64,000 nucleotides of DNA, from contig JAGNEZ010000006.1 in assembly GCA_018003015.1 (NCBI GenBank), positions 112,590-176,589 on the forward strand, read 5' to 3'. Below are positions 42,043-51,175 of the stretch, piece after piece (the first letter of the stretch is position 1; each line of letters opens with the position of its first letter). The notes below the pieces were generated by a model that was not told where the DNA came from, searched no databases, and saw only the letters and a program-made list of their open reading frames with translations. The translations under genes were made by a program, and so were the position numbers. The stretch comes from Phycisphaerae bacterium. GTDB lineage: Bacteria; Planctomycetota; Phycisphaerae; UBA1845; PWPN01.

Positions 42043-43515
42043 ATGCGTATTGCACTCATCAATCCCGTTGCCCGGCGTTGCCAGGGTTACCACACCATGG
42101 GAAGCAAGATCCCACAACTGGGTCTTCAGGTCCTGGCCCGGCTCGTCCCTGAGCCTCATACCGTCGATCTGATCGACGAAATCTTCGGCTTCGAAGCCAC
42201 GGATCGCCGGATTCGCCGAGGTCAGTACGATCTGGTCGGGGTCACCAGCTACTCCAGCGGGGCCACGCGTGCCTACGAGATCGCCGCCCAGTGCCGCAAC
42301 GAGGGAATCAAGACCATCATGGGCGGGCCCCATGCCTCGGCCGTCCCGGACGAGGCTGCCCGTTCTTTCGACTCCGTCGCGATCGGCGAATGTGACGACA
42401 TCTGGCCCGCAATCATCGCCGATGCCGAGAAGGGAGCACTCAAAACCCGCTACATCGGCCACATCGTCGAGGTCAACCGGCCGGGCATCGGCCACGCGAG
42501 CCAACACCTCCAGCCGATCAACGGTCGCTACGACGTGGCCAGTATCCAGACATCCCGGGGCTGTCCCGTCGGCTGCGAGTACTGCAGCGTGACCAAGTTC
42601 AACGGGCCCGCGATCCGTCGCCGCCCGATCGAGGAGATTCTCGAGGAATGGAACGAGACCCCCCGCCGGTTCATCTTCGTCACCGACGACAACTTCTTCG
42701 GGGTCGGCCCCAAACACGCGGAGTGGGCCAAACAGCTGCTCGAGCAGATCATCCGCCGGGGCAAGAAGCGACTCTGGTTCAGCCAAACCACGATCAACAT
42801 GGGCGAGGATGCCGAGGGCCTGCGTCTGGCTTACCGGGCCGGCTGCCGCGGAATGCTCATCGGATTCGAGACCTTCAACCCCGAATCACTCAAGGAGTTC
42901 CACAAGGGCATCAACCGCAATAACCTCCTGCGCTACAAGGAGTTGGTCGAGGGTTTCCATCGCGCTGGAATCTCGGTTTTTGGGGCTTTCATCATCGGCG
43001 CTGACCAGGACACCGAGGACACCGTGGCCGAGACCGCCGTCCAGTCCGTCAAGCTGGGCATTGATACCATCCAGATCACCAACCTGACACCGCTGCCTGG
43101 CACCAAGCTCTACGAGCGATGGATGTCGGAAGGCCGCATCTTCGCCACCCACTACCCCGAAGACTGGGAGCGCTACACCTTCGTCGAAACCGTCTATCAT
43201 CCCAGGCGCATGACCGCCTCGCGCCTCGATGAGATGATCTACGAGTTGCGCCACGCCGCAGCCAATACCTCCTGGGTGTGGCTTCGCACTCTTAGGACTT
43301 GGTGGATGACGCGGAGCCTGACCAGTGCGCTGTTCATTCACGGCATGAACCGGGGCTGGAAGCGGATGGCCAGGATGCAGCTGCCCCGCGACGAGCAGCG
43401 ATTCGGCTTCACCCCGCGGTCTAACGACCGCACCCGCAAACTCCGTGACGCCTTCCATCTGACTCTGTCCAAGTACCCAACCGCACTGCCGGCCCCGGAA
43501 GCGGCCACCGCCTGA
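42043..43515 (+). CDS. B12-binding-domain radical SAM protein
   Basis: The protein has 490 residues from ATG 42043, where the B12-binding Rossmann domain starts (MRIALINPVARRCQGY). That domain spans about 1-150 (YDLVGVTSYSSGATRAYEIA, TIMGGPHASAVPDEA) but lacks the DxHxxG cobalamin-ligand motif. The radical SAM core follows with SRGCPVGCEYCSV, the Cx3Cx2C cluster site, and DDNFFG. The C-terminal part (about 360-490) resembles the DUF4070 region of hopanoid-methylase-like proteins. It may methylate or rearrange a lipid or small molecule; the substrate is unknown. No partner pathway genes are adjacent. Confidence 0.82.
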   Translation: MRIALINPVARRCQGYHTMGSKIPQLGLQVLARLVPEPHTVDLIDEIFGFEATDRRIRRGQYDLVGVTSYSSGATRAYEIAAQCRNEGIKTIMGGPHASAVPDEAARSFDSVAIGECDDIWPAIIADAEKGALKTRYIGHIVEVNRPGIGHASQHLQPINGRYDVASIQTSRGCPVGCEYCSVTKFNGPAIRRRPIEEILEEWNETPRRFIFVTDDNFFGVGPKHAEWAKQLLEQIIRRGKKRLWFSQTTINMGEDAEGLRLAYRAGCRGMLIGFETFNPESLKEFHKGINRNNLLRYKELVEGFHRAGISVFGAFIIGADQDTEDTVAETAVQSVKLGIDTIQITNLTPLPGTKLYERWMSEGRIFATHYPEDWERYTFVETVYHPRRMTASRLDEMIYELRHAAANTSWVWLRTLRTWWMTRSLTSALFIHGMNRGWKRMARMQLPRDEQRFGFTPRSNDRTRKLRDAFHLTLSKYPTALPAPEAATA

Positions 43516-43580
43516 GCCCTGGAATCGCCCGGCCTTCACGGGTATAGATAGCCGACGAGTACGCGTATCGGAGGTGACCT

Positions 43581-44207
43581 GTGGCCCGCATGGTGTACCC
43601 TCTCATCCTCCTTGCCGGGCTGGCCGCGGCCGGCTGCCAGACCGGCGCCCCCTTGTTCAACGGCCGCAACCTGGCCGGCTGGACCGAGATCGGCAGCACC
43701 GGCGCCTGGACCGCCGAACAGGGGAAGATCCTCAAGTGCAACGGAAAGACGAACAAGTACGCCTGGCTGAGCACCGATCGCAGGTACAGCGACTTCGTGC
43801 TCGATCTCGACTGGCGGGTTTCCGATAAGGCCAATTCCGGCATCTTTCTGCGCGTGCCTGATCGTGAAGGCCGTAGTTCAATGAAGGGCTTCGAGATTCA
43901 GATCCGCGACGACGCGGTGGATGAGGACCTGACCGACGCCAGCGGGTCCGTGTTCCGGCGGGTGCCCGCCCCGGCCAAGTACGCCAGACCAACCGGTCAA
44001 TGGAACCACTTCCGGATCACGGTGCATGACCGGCATGTACGCGTCGAGCTGAACGGCCACGTGACCGTGGACACCGGTTTTGACAACGTCCAACCCAGGG
44101 CGAAGGACCCACCCATGTCGGCCGTGCCCAACCAGGGTTACATCGGGTTGCAGAACCACGGTACACCGGTCGAGTACCGCAACCTCCGGTTGCGCGAACT
44201 GGAATAG
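43581..44207 (+). CDS. DUF1080 lipoprotein (3-keto-disaccharide hydrolase-like)
   Basis: The protein has 208 residues from GTG 43581 after GGAGGTGA. A lipoprotein signal (LLAGLAAAGC) ends at Cys19. The rest is one DUF1080 beta-sandwich: LFNGRNLAGWTEIG at the start, SDFVLDLDWRVSDKANSGIF in the middle and NQGYIGLQNHGTPVEYRNLR at the end. DUF1080 domains are expanded in planctomycetes and relate to concanavalin-type folds; some are 3-keto-glucoside hydrolases. Here it would sit on a membrane facing the periplasm. rsgA starts 14 bases later. Confidence 0.85.
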   Translation: MARMVYPLILLAGLAAAGCQTGAPLFNGRNLAGWTEIGSTGAWTAEQGKILKCNGKTNKYAWLSTDRRYSDFVLDLDWRVSDKANSGIFLRVPDREGRSSMKGFEIQIRDDAVDEDLTDASGSVFRRVPAPAKYARPTGQWNHFRITVHDRHVRVELNGHVTVDTGFDNVQPRAKDPPMSAVPNQGYIGLQNHGTPVEYRNLRLRELE

Positions 44208-44221
44208 AGCCGCCAGCAGCC

Positions 44222-45373
44222 ATGGGCAGAAAGCCGCCATCTCGTGGAGGAGGAGACAAGCGCCGGGTCGATTTCCGTCCCAACCGCCAGCGACCCGGGC
44301 GGCGCAAGCAATGGCATCCCCCGGCCGAACACGACACCCGTCACGATCAGGTCACACCGTTCAGCGAGAGCGTCCAGGCCCGGGGTGACCTGTCCCGAAA
44401 ACGCACCATCATCGAGCAAGGCGGCGATGTCCCGGATGACTCGCTCGCCGAGGGCATCGCCGTCGCGGTCCGCGGGCAGTTCGTCGACGTGGACGATGGA
44501 CAATGCGTCTGGCCATGCACGGTGCGACGCATCCTCCGCACCATGTCCATCCGCAACCGCCATCCAGTCGTGGCCGGCGACCGCGTCTGGTTCGCTGTCG
44601 TGGCCGACAGCCAGGGTCAACTCAAGGAGGGCGTCATCGTTCGGGTGGCCCCGCGCCGGACGTCGCTGACGCGCAGCGACGGCCGGAAAACACATGTCAT
44701 CGCCGCGAATGTCGATCAGGCGCTCATCGTGAGCTCAATTCGCGAGCCGGTGCTGAAACCGCACCTGATCGACCGGTATCTGGTTGCCTGCCACGCGGGG
44801 AATCTCACGGCCATCATCTGTGTGAACAAGTGTGACCTGGACGCGGAGGGCGAAGCGAACGAGATTGTTGACCGCTATCGCCGTCTGGGATATGCCGCGG
44901 TCGCCACCAGCGCGGCCACAGGCCATGGGCTGCAGGAAATGCGTGCCCTTCTGGCGGGCAAGGCAACCCTCTTGGCTGGCCAGAGTGGCGTGGGCAAGAG
45001 TTCGTTGGTGAACGCGATTCAGCCAAGCCTCAATCTGCCCACGGCCGCCGTCTCCGCCACAACGGAGAAAGGTCGTCACACCACGACAACCGCTGTCTGG
45101 CTGAAACTCGATATCGGCGGGGCGGTCATCGATACGCCGGGTATCCGGGCCCTCGACGTGGCCATGATCCCGTTGAACGAGTTGGAGACCCACTTCGTCG
45201 AGTTTGTCGATCGCCTGCAGCACTGCCGTTTCCCCAACTGCGTGCATATCCACGAGGAGGGTTGCGCCATCCAAGAGGCCGTCGATGCGGGCGCGGTCGA
45301 CCCGTCGCGCTATGACAGCTACGTTGAGCTGTTCTATGAGCTGAGCGAGACCCGCAAATCGCGCTACGAATGA
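44222..45373 (+). CDS. rsgA: Ribosome small subunit-dependent GTPase A
   Basis: The protein has 383 residues. A basic, disordered extension of about 75 residues precedes the OB domain. The circularly permuted GTPase follows, with G4 NKCD, then G1 GQSGVGKSSLVNAI, then the switch region RHTTTTAVW and G3 DTPG. The C-terminal zinc site is CRFPNCVHIHEEGC. RsgA helps mature the 30S subunit. Its TGA stop is part of a stem shared with the convergent cyclase gene. The upstream DUF1080 gene ends 14 bases before the start. Confidence 0.94.
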   Translation: MGRKPPSRGGGDKRRVDFRPNRQRPGRRKQWHPPAEHDTRHDQVTPFSESVQARGDLSRKRTIIEQGGDVPDDSLAEGIAVAVRGQFVDVDDGQCVWPCTVRRILRTMSIRNRHPVVAGDRVWFAVVADSQGQLKEGVIVRVAPRRTSLTRSDGRKTHVIAANVDQALIVSSIREPVLKPHLIDRYLVACHAGNLTAIICVNKCDLDAEGEANEIVDRYRRLGYAAVATSAATGHGLQEMRALLAGKATLLAGQSGVGKSSLVNAIQPSLNLPTAAVSATTEKGRHTTTTAVWLKLDIGGAVIDTPGIRALDVAMIPLNELETHFVEFVDRLQHCRFPNCVHIHEEGCAIQEAVDAGAVDPSRYDSYVELFYELSETRKSRYE

Positions 45374-45405
45374 GCAGACTACGTCCTCTCGGCGCGGTCT
45401 GCTCA
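45371..45405. terminator. Bidirectional hairpin formed by two convergent stop codons
   Basis: A perfect 9-bp stem TGAGCAGAC/GTCTGCTCA (45371-45379 with 45397-45405). The TGA at the left end is the rsgA stop and the TGA read on the minus strand at the right end is the cyclase stop. There is no T-tract on either side. Confidence 0.55.
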
Positions 45406-46032
45406 CTTGGGTCGCATGATCGCCCGGATAGGGCTTCCGTCGGCTCCGGCAATCTTCATCGGCAGGGCGATCAGTTCATATCTCCCGGCAGGAGCGGTGT
45501 CGAGGTCCAGCCCTTCGAGGAGGATGATACCGGCGCCGAGCAGAATACGGTGGACCGGGGCGTCCCCCGCGTCGAAGCGGTCAACCGACAGGTAGTCGAC
45601 GCCCACCAGCGGGGTTCCGATCTCGACCAGTAGGCTGGCGGCGCCAGCGGTAAGGGCGAAGAACTGCCGGTCGAACGTGCTCTTGGACCAGAGCCGGCCG
45701 CTCGTCGTCCTCAACAACACACGGTCGCCCGGGGGGATCGACGCCCGGTGGATGTCCTCGGCGGTAACGTCGCGTTCCTGAGCTACATCCACCACGGTGG
45801 CGGGTCCGCACAGTCGTTCGAGCGGCAGGGTGGCGACGTCCATGCCGCCATCGATGTAATGCAGCGGTGCATCGACGTGGGTGCCGGCGTGGACGTTGGT
45901 GTGGATCTCGCTCAGATTGGCGGTGCTCGGGCCGGTGAGGGTCACAACTCGCCGGAGTTCAAACGCTAGATCGCCGGGCCAATGGACCATGCCCGGCCTC
46001 AGCGTGCGGGTAATGTCGATCCAGTTGCCCAT
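45403..46032 (-). CDS. Cyclase-family (kynurenine formamidase-like) hydrolase
   Basis: The protein has 209 residues from ATG 46032 (MGNWIDITRTLRPGMVHWPG). The signature metal motif is NVHAGTHVDAPLHYIDGG (HxGTHxDxPxH) and the family's ending AGRYELIALPMKIAGADGSP is complete. Relatives hydrolyse N-formylkynurenine, isatin or polyketide intermediates. The other tryptophan-degradation genes are absent here, so the substrate stays open. It is transcribed after the lipoprotein gene on the same strand, 161 bases apart. Confidence 0.85.
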   Translation of the reverse strand: MGNWIDITRTLRPGMVHWPGDLAFELRRVVTLTGPSTANLSEIHTNVHAGTHVDAPLHYIDGGMDVATLPLERLCGPATVVDVAQERDVTAEDIHRASIPPGDRVLLRTTSGRLWSKSTFDRQFFALTAGAASLLVEIGTPLVGVDYLSVDRFDAGDAPVHRILLGAGIILLEGLDLDTAPAGRYELIALPMKIAGADGSPIRAIMRPK

Positions 46033-46193
46033 GCAGTCACCGGGTTCATCCAGCGATACACGCGTGAATCGTCGCCGGCCCAAGCGGTGCCGAAAACCGT
46101 GCCCGGGAACCGGCACTTTTCGGTCCGTGGACACGTTCTCCGTCCGGGACGCTTCCCGGCCCTCGGTTCTCCTCCGCTGCGCTTCGCAGCGGG

Positions 46194-46841
46194 TCAATGC
46201 TCCGTGACGATTTGGACATCAGCTGGGCGCTCACGCGCCTCGAACCTGCGAAGGTACCAGTCGTCGCGGCGGGCGGTCAGGTGTCCGGTGATTCGGCTGC
46301 CGTCTTCGCAGGCCAGTTCAAGGCGCAGTTCGCGCACCGCCTCCGCCGCAGTCGACTCACCTCTCACTCCGATGGTTCCGCTGGTGACCAGGGCCAGGCC
46401 GGCATAGTCGCCGCGGGTCTGAATGAAGAAACCCCGTGCTGCATTCCTGCCACCCGCAACCGAGGGCTGGCTGCCGGGCGGGACATCCGCGGGCTTGGTA
46501 TCGCCGCCGTTTTGCACGCCGGTGTCGGCTGGAGCCGTCACGGGGCAGAACGCCGGTTCGACTACACCAGCCGGAATCCGCAAGTAGAGGAGGAAGGTGG
46601 GGCGGCCGGTGCTGGCGCCGGGCAAAGGGAATTCAATCAGAACCCGATCCACTTGGCCCCCGGGCGACCAGTACGCTCGGTCGCTGTGCAGTTGGACGCT
46701 CTGCTGGCGGCCGGCGAGCTGAGGCTGTACCAGCTGCAGTTCCGCGGCCGGCCCGCAACCCGTCAGGGATGTGAGCCCGCCAGCGACCATGAGTGATAAA
46801 ACGCGCAAACCAGCGGTCAGCCTGGCAAAAACCTCACGCAT
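46194..46841 (-). CDS. Hypothetical lipoprotein
   Basis: The protein has 215 residues from ATG 46841. The signal peptide ends in a lipobox, VAGGLTSLTGC. The mature part shows beta-rich segments (RVLIEFPLPGASTGRPTFLL, ITGHLTARRDDWYLRRFEAR) and a low-complexity Pro/Gly/Thr stretch in the middle. No family was recognised. It is divergent from the DUF1080 gene at 46989, so 46842-46988 must hold both 5' regions. Confidence 0.6.
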   Translation of the reverse strand: MREVFARLTAGLRVLSLMVAGGLTSLTGCGPAAELQLVQPQLAGRQQSVQLHSDRAYWSPGGQVDRVLIEFPLPGASTGRPTFLLYLRIPAGVVEPAFCPVTAPADTGVQNGGDTKPADVPPGSQPSVAGGRNAARGFFIQTRGDYAGLALVTSGTIGVRGESTAAEAVRELRLELACEDGSRITGHLTARRDDWYLRRFEARERPADVQIVTEH

Positions 46842-46988
46842 GACCGGGATTGTAAACACGCCGCCCTTCTTCGCCAATGCCGGGATTCGCCCTTGCTTGC
46901 CAGGCGGTCCTCGAGCCTGCACAATAGTCTTCCCGTTGAGGGTTCGGTTGCCGCAACCCCGGTGACTCTTTCTGGTTGGAGACAGACG

Positions 46989-48146
46989 ATGAAGTGCATT
47001 CTGACGTTGCTTGGTGTGGTGTCCGGTTCACTGGTCCTGAACGTAGCCTCGGTTCTGGCCGCTCCGGCTGTGGGCCGATGGAACATCGTGATCGGTGACG
47101 GCCAACCGAGCGGATACTGCTGGATCGAGATTCTGGCCGACGGCGACAAGTTCAAGGCGAGCTTCCAGCCTGAGGCAGGTGGCTGCCACGAGATCGAGCC
47201 GCCCAAGGTCGAGGGCGACAAGGTCACGTTCAAGGCCGGCTGGACCTACACCGGCACGGTCAAAGGCAACACGATGACCGGCGAGCGAGTCAACGGCAAT
47301 AACAGACAGAAGTTCTCCGCCAAACGATGGGTGCCCATGCTCAACGTCAAGGGCGATTGGAGCCTGAAAGTCGAAGGCTCAACCGAGATGAGGACCCTGA
47401 CCCTCGGGGCGGAGAACGGCAAGATCAGCGGCAGCCTGACCGGCGACAAGAAAGACAAGATCTGGGATGTAAAGATGATCCGGGGTACGCTGACCTTCAA
47501 GGTCGCGGAGTCACTCTATCGGATGGTGGTCAAAGGCGACATCATGGAGGGCGAAGTGACCACGGACGGAAAAACCACTCGGCTGGTCGCCACCCGCACG
47601 CGCAAGTACGGCGATCCCATCGAGTTGTTCAACGGCAAAAACACCGACGGCTGGAAGCCGCTGGGCGATCCCAAGGACTTCAAGTGGGAAGTCAAGAAGG
47701 AAGGGAACGATTCGATCCTGTGGACCTCGGGAGGTGCCAACATCGTCAGCGAGCAGAAGTTCGGCGACTTCAAGCTCCACGTCGAGTTCCGCGTTCCGCA
47801 GCACGGCAACAGCGGCGTCTACCTCCGCGGCCGGTACGAGATCCAGGTGGCCGACAGTCAAGGCGGCCCACCCAGCGGCGGTGGCAGCGGAGCGATCTAT
47901 GAACGCATCCTCCCCTCCAAGAACGTCTGCAAGGCGGCAGGTGAATGGCAGACCTACGACGTCACGCTCAGCGGCCAGTACGTGACTCTGGTCTTCAATG
48001 GGGAGAAAGTGATCGACAACGTCGAAATACCGGGAATGACCGGCGGGGCCATCGACAACAACGATCTCGAGCCCGGCCCAATCTACCTTCAGGGCGACCA
48101 CGGCAAGATCGAGTACCGCAAGATCACGATCACCCCGGCCAAGTAG
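46989..48146 (+). CDS. Secreted DUF1080 protein with extra N-terminal beta domain
   Basis: The protein has 385 residues from ATG 46989 (GGAGA seven bases upstream). A signal peptide ending near AAP is followed by about 190 residues of repeated beta-rich sequence (WNIVIGDGQPSGYCWIEIL, then two further copies of a similar module, VKGDWSLKVEGSTEMRTL and LTFKVAESLYRMVVKG) and then the DUF1080 domain: ELFNGKNTDGWKPLGD, FKLHVEFRVPQHGNSGVYLR, and a terminal GPIYLQGDHGKIEYRKI. It is probably periplasmic and carbohydrate-active, possibly a 3-keto-glycoside hydrolase. A perfect hairpin follows. Confidence 0.85.
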   Translation: MKCILTLLGVVSGSLVLNVASVLAAPAVGRWNIVIGDGQPSGYCWIEILADGDKFKASFQPEAGGCHEIEPPKVEGDKVTFKAGWTYTGTVKGNTMTGERVNGNNRQKFSAKRWVPMLNVKGDWSLKVEGSTEMRTLTLGAENGKISGSLTGDKKDKIWDVKMIRGTLTFKVAESLYRMVVKGDIMEGEVTTDGKTTRLVATRTRKYGDPIELFNGKNTDGWKPLGDPKDFKWEVKKEGNDSILWTSGGANIVSEQKFGDFKLHVEFRVPQHGNSGVYLRGRYEIQVADSQGGPPSGGGSGAIYERILPSKNVCKAAGEWQTYDVTLSGQYVTLVFNGEKVIDNVEIPGMTGGAIDNNDLEPGPIYLQGDHGKIEYRKITITPAK

Positions 48147-48174
48147 GTTCGAGCACGGTCCGGATCAGGATTCC

Positions 48175-48206
48175 ACGGGGCAGGAAGACCCCCATTCCTG
48201 CCCCGT
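48175..48206 (+). terminator. Hairpin after the DUF1080 gene
   Basis: A perfect 11-bp stem (48175-48185 with 48196-48206) with a 10-base loop lies 28 bases past the stop. The following CTATCTGTG is a weak tail. Confidence 0.65.
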
Positions 48207-48280
48207 CTATCTGTGCGGATCGTAATGTGGCCGCCGCGCCCACAACCGCGATGACGCGGAACAGATCGTCCGTAAGACAT

Positions 48281-48310
48281 TTCTAATAAAAGAGTTATAG
48301 TTTTATTCAC
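48281..48310. repeat. AT-rich inverted repeat upstream of recA
   Basis: AATAAAA (48285-48291) and TTTTATT (48301-48307) form a perfect 7-bp inverted repeat in the most AT-rich patch of the recA upstream region. It could be an operator, an UP element or the U-tract side of a weak terminator. Confidence 0.4.
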
Positions 48311-48340
48311 CAAAAACGCGAAAAACGGCTACCCTAACAG

Positions 48341-48368
48341 TTGCCAAACATCCGATCTGCAGTATACT
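48341..48368 (+). promoter_or_regulatory. recA promoter
   Basis: TTGCCA (48341-48346) and TATACT (48363-48368) are spaced by 16 bases, about 60 bases from the recA start. No GAAC-N4-GTTC or CTGT-N8-ACAG LexA box is visible here. Confidence 0.65.
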
Positions 48369-48428
48369 TGGGCCCGCGACCAGAAGATGTTGGAGGATGG
48401 TGGGCTCTCTGAGCGAGGAGTGATGGGC

Positions 48429-49583
48429 ATGAATGAGGAGATGAACACAAAACGAAGCCAGGCCCTCGATCGCGCCCTGCAGCAGATCGAGAAGAGCTTC
48501 GGCAAGGGCGCAATCATGAAGCTCGACGCCGAGGTTCCCGTGGTGACCGACGCGTTGAGTACCGGCGCTCTGTCGCTGGATCTGGCTTTGGGAGGCCTGG
48601 GAATCCCACGGGGACGAATCGTGGAGATGTTCGGCCCGGAGTCAAGCGGCAAGACGACCTTGGCCCTGCACGTCGCCGCCTCGGCTCAGCGGGAGGGCGG
48701 TGTGGCCGCGGTCGTCGACGCCGAACATGCCTTGGATCCAACCTGGGCCAAGAAATGTGGCGTCAAGCTCGAGGAGTTGTTGTTGAGTCAGCCGGACAGC
48801 GGCGAACAGGCCCTCGACATCGTCGAGATGCTGGTACGCTCCAACGCCGTGGATTGCATTGTGATCGATTCGGTGGCCGCCCTGGTCCCCAAGGCCGAAT
48901 TAGAGGGCGAGGCCGGGCAGTCGTTTGTCGGCCTTCAGGCCCGGCTGATGAGCCAGGCCCTCCGCAAGCTGACCGGCCTGGTCGCCAAGAGCCGCTGCGT
49001 GGTCATCTTCATCAATCAGCTTCGCGAGAAGATCGGCGTCACCTTCGGCAATCCGGAGACCACGCCCGGCGGGCGAGCTCTCAAGTTCTACTCGTCCATC
49101 CGACTGGACATTCGTCGCGTGACCACGATCAAGGAAGGCGAAGAATCCGTTGGCAATCACGTCCGGGCCAAGGTGGTGAAGAACAAAGTGGCCGCCCCGT
49201 TCAAGGCCGCCGAGTTCGACATCATGTTCAGCGGCGGCATCAGCCGAGAAGGCGACTTGATCGACCTGGCGATCGCCGAAGGCTTGGTCGACAAGACCGG
49301 CGCGTGGTTCAACTACGGTTCGATCCGCCTTGGCCAGGGTCGCGAGAACAGCAAGCAGTTCCTGCACGACAATCCGAAGCTGTTCGAGGAACTTCGCCAG
49401 GCGATCCTGACCAGGCGATTGCCCGAGCTGGCTCGGAAACCCGCGTCCAAGCCGGAGGCGAGAAGCGACTTGAAAGCCTCCGCCAAGTCGGAGGGCAAGA
49501 GCGAAAGCAGGCCGGAGCCCAAGTCCGCCGCCGATGCCAAAGGCAAACCAGTTCCTGCCAAGAAGCCCGCCGGGAAAAAGTAG
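48429..49583 (+). CDS. recA: Recombinase RecA
   Basis: The protein has 384 residues from ATG 48429, eight bases after GAGGAG; an ATG at 48423 is too close to it. Walker A is GPESSGKTT, Walker B is [10 protein letters not shown], loop L1 lies around [10 protein letters not shown] and loop L2 around [20 protein letters not shown]. It polymerises on single-stranded DNA for recombination and SOS signalling. A 45-residue Lys/Ala/Ser/Pro tail replaces the usual acidic C-terminus. Confidence 0.98.
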   Translation: MNEEMNTKRSQALDRALQQIEKSFGKGAIMKLDAEVPVVTDALSTGALSLDLALGGLGIPRGRIVEMFGPESSGKTTLALHVAASAQREGGVAAVVDAEHALDPTWAKKCGVKLEELLLSQPDSGEQALDIVEMLVRSNAVDCIVIDSVAALVPKAELEGEAGQSFVGLQARLMSQALRKLTGLVAKSRCVVIFINQLREKIGVTFGNPETTPGGRALKFYSSIRLDIRRVTTIKEGEESVGNHVRAKVVKNKVAAPFKAAEFDIMFSGGISREGDLIDLAIAEGLVDKTGAWFNYGSIRLGQGRENSKQFLHDNPKLFEELRQAILTRRLPELARKPASKPEARSDLKASAKSEGKSESRPEPKSAADAKGKPVPAKKPAGKK

Positions 49584-49944
49584 GGCGGAGGATGAGCGGG
49601 CGGGACAATCCCACGAAGACTCAATCGGGTCCGGCACGCCCGCACTCACACAGCCTCCTGAACCCGCAACTCGTGCGGCCGTCGCTGGAGAAACCGGCGG
49701 CCACGCCTTGCGATCACGGCCCCGTCTGAGCGTCATGAACGGCCGCTCTGGACTCCCGGGAGGAGGCCTGTCCTCGGAACACCATCGCCAAACGGCCGTC
49801 GTCAGATCGTTGAAGCCAGCCGAAAGCGGGCCAACAAGAGCTACCCACGGCACCTCCAGACCCTATGGCACTCCTGGTACGCCGCCGTTAGAATGCCCGC
49901 GTTCACAGGCCAAGTTGTCAATCTAGGTAAGGAGAGTACGTTCG
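49584..49944. other. Intergenic region recA-gpmA
   Basis: 361 bases with no supported gene or clear terminator. A weak TAGAAT at 49891-49896 could be the gpmA -10 box. AAGGAG just upstream of 49945 serves gpmA. Confidence 0.3.
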
Positions 49945-50694
49945 ATGTACAAAGTCGTACTGCTGCGACACGGTGAGAGTGACTGGAACAAGCAGAACCG
50001 CTTCACCGGTTGGACGGACGTGGACCTGTCCGAAGTCGGCATCAGGGAGGCCACCGAAGCCGGCGCGGTGCTCAAAAAGGAAGGCTACACGTTCGACGTG
50101 GCCTACACCTCGGTCCTCAAGCGGGCCATTCGCACGCTTTGGATGACCCTCGACCAGATGGATCTGATGTGGATTCCGGCCTACCGCTCTTGGCGGCTCA
50201 ACGAGCGGCACTACGGCGCCCTTCAGGGCCTGAACAAGGCCGAGACGGCCGCTAAGTTCGGCGAAGACCAGGTCAAGATCTGGCGCCGCTCGTATGATAC
50301 GCCGCCACCGCCGCTAGAGAAGACCGATCCCCGGTACCCCGGCGCCGACCGCCGGTACGCGGACCTGACCGAGGGCGCCCTGCCGCTCACCGAGTGTCTC
50401 AAGGATACCGTCGCCCGGTTCCTGCCCTATTGGCATGACGTCATCGCTCCGACAGTCAGACTCGGCAAGAGGGTACTTATCGCCGCCCACGGCAACAGCC
50501 TCCGGGCCCTGGTCAAGTACCTGGATAACATCAGCGATCAGGCCATCGTCGAGCTGAACATTCCGACCGGCATGCCCCTGGTCTACGAGCTGGACAAGGA
50601 ACTCAAGCCGATCAAGAGCTACTATCTCGGCGACCCCGACAAGGTGAAGGCCGCAATGGCCGCCGTAGCCGCCCAGGGCAAGGTCAAGAAGTAG
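49945..50694 (+). CDS. gpmA: 2,3-bisphosphoglycerate-dependent phosphoglycerate mutase
   Basis: The protein has 249 residues, the standard length. It has the catalytic [16 protein letters not shown] with the phospho-accepting His, the [13 protein letters not shown]rg segment, the [12 protein letters not shown] motif with the acid/base Glu, and the second catalytic His in [14 protein letters not shown]. It interconverts 3- and 2-phosphoglycerate in glycolysis and gluconeogenesis. Confidence 0.96.
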   Translation: MYKVVLLRHGESDWNKQNRFTGWTDVDLSEVGIREATEAGAVLKKEGYTFDVAYTSVLKRAIRTLWMTLDQMDLMWIPAYRSWRLNERHYGALQGLNKAETAAKFGEDQVKIWRRSYDTPPPPLEKTDPRYPGADRRYADLTEGALPLTECLKDTVARFLPYWHDVIAPTVRLGKRVLIAAHGNSLRALVKYLDNISDQAIVELNIPTGMPLVYELDKELKPIKSYYLGDPDKVKAAMAAVAAQGKVKK

Positions 50695-51027
50695 CCGCGC
50701 AGTCTGCCTCGGCCTCGGGATCTCTCGAGGGCCCGGCTCTGGACGTGCTGCCGTATGAACGCGCCGATGGCTCGGCGTTGGGCGCGTCTCTTCGGAGCTC
50801 GTTTCGGCTGCCCGCTGGGGGGCTTCGTTGTCGCGGGGTCCGGTTGGGGTGGCGGAGCATCACGGATACAAATGGGGCGCCAGATGAGCTGTCCCCAGCG
50901 AGTGTACGACCCGCTGGTTTCGGGAAGGCCCTCCATTTGTCCGCAAGTCCCGGACGATCCGGGGCCGTTGCTCCTGCCTTCTTCGACCTGGATACTCGCC
51001 CGGCTCGTCTGCGGTCCTGCTAGCAGC
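50695..51027. other. Intergenic region after gpmA
   Basis: No gene is supported; overlapping short open frames have no ribosome-binding site or family features. No strong terminator hairpin was found. Confidence 0.3.
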
Positions 51028-51055
51028 TTGCATGCCCGAGGAATTGGATTATAAT
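51028..51055 (+). promoter_or_regulatory. Promoter of the membrane/HTH protein pair
   Basis: TTGCAT (51028-51033) and a perfect TATAAT (51050-51055) are spaced by 16 bases. The start codon of the first gene is at 51176, leaving a leader of about 115 nt. Confidence 0.7.
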
Positions 51056-51175
51056 ACCTATGGGCGTGAAGAGCGTAACTTCTTGTCGGACAACAGCCTG
51101 CAAACGATCCGACACGTCCGGGTGTGCCCTTGAGTTGGCGCCGGACGTTCCTGAGAAGCTTGGGGAATCGGACCT

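Noticed and set aside
41582..42172. A 196-codon plus-strand frame and overlapping minus-strand frames between the orphan RNA and the radical SAM gene
   Set aside because: No ribosome-binding site, Arg/Pro/Ser-rich random composition, and overlap with a promoter and a better supported gene.
50745..51054. Short open frames between gpmA and the membrane protein gene
   Set aside because: Two overlapping frames of similar length with no ribosome-binding site, signal peptide or family motif.
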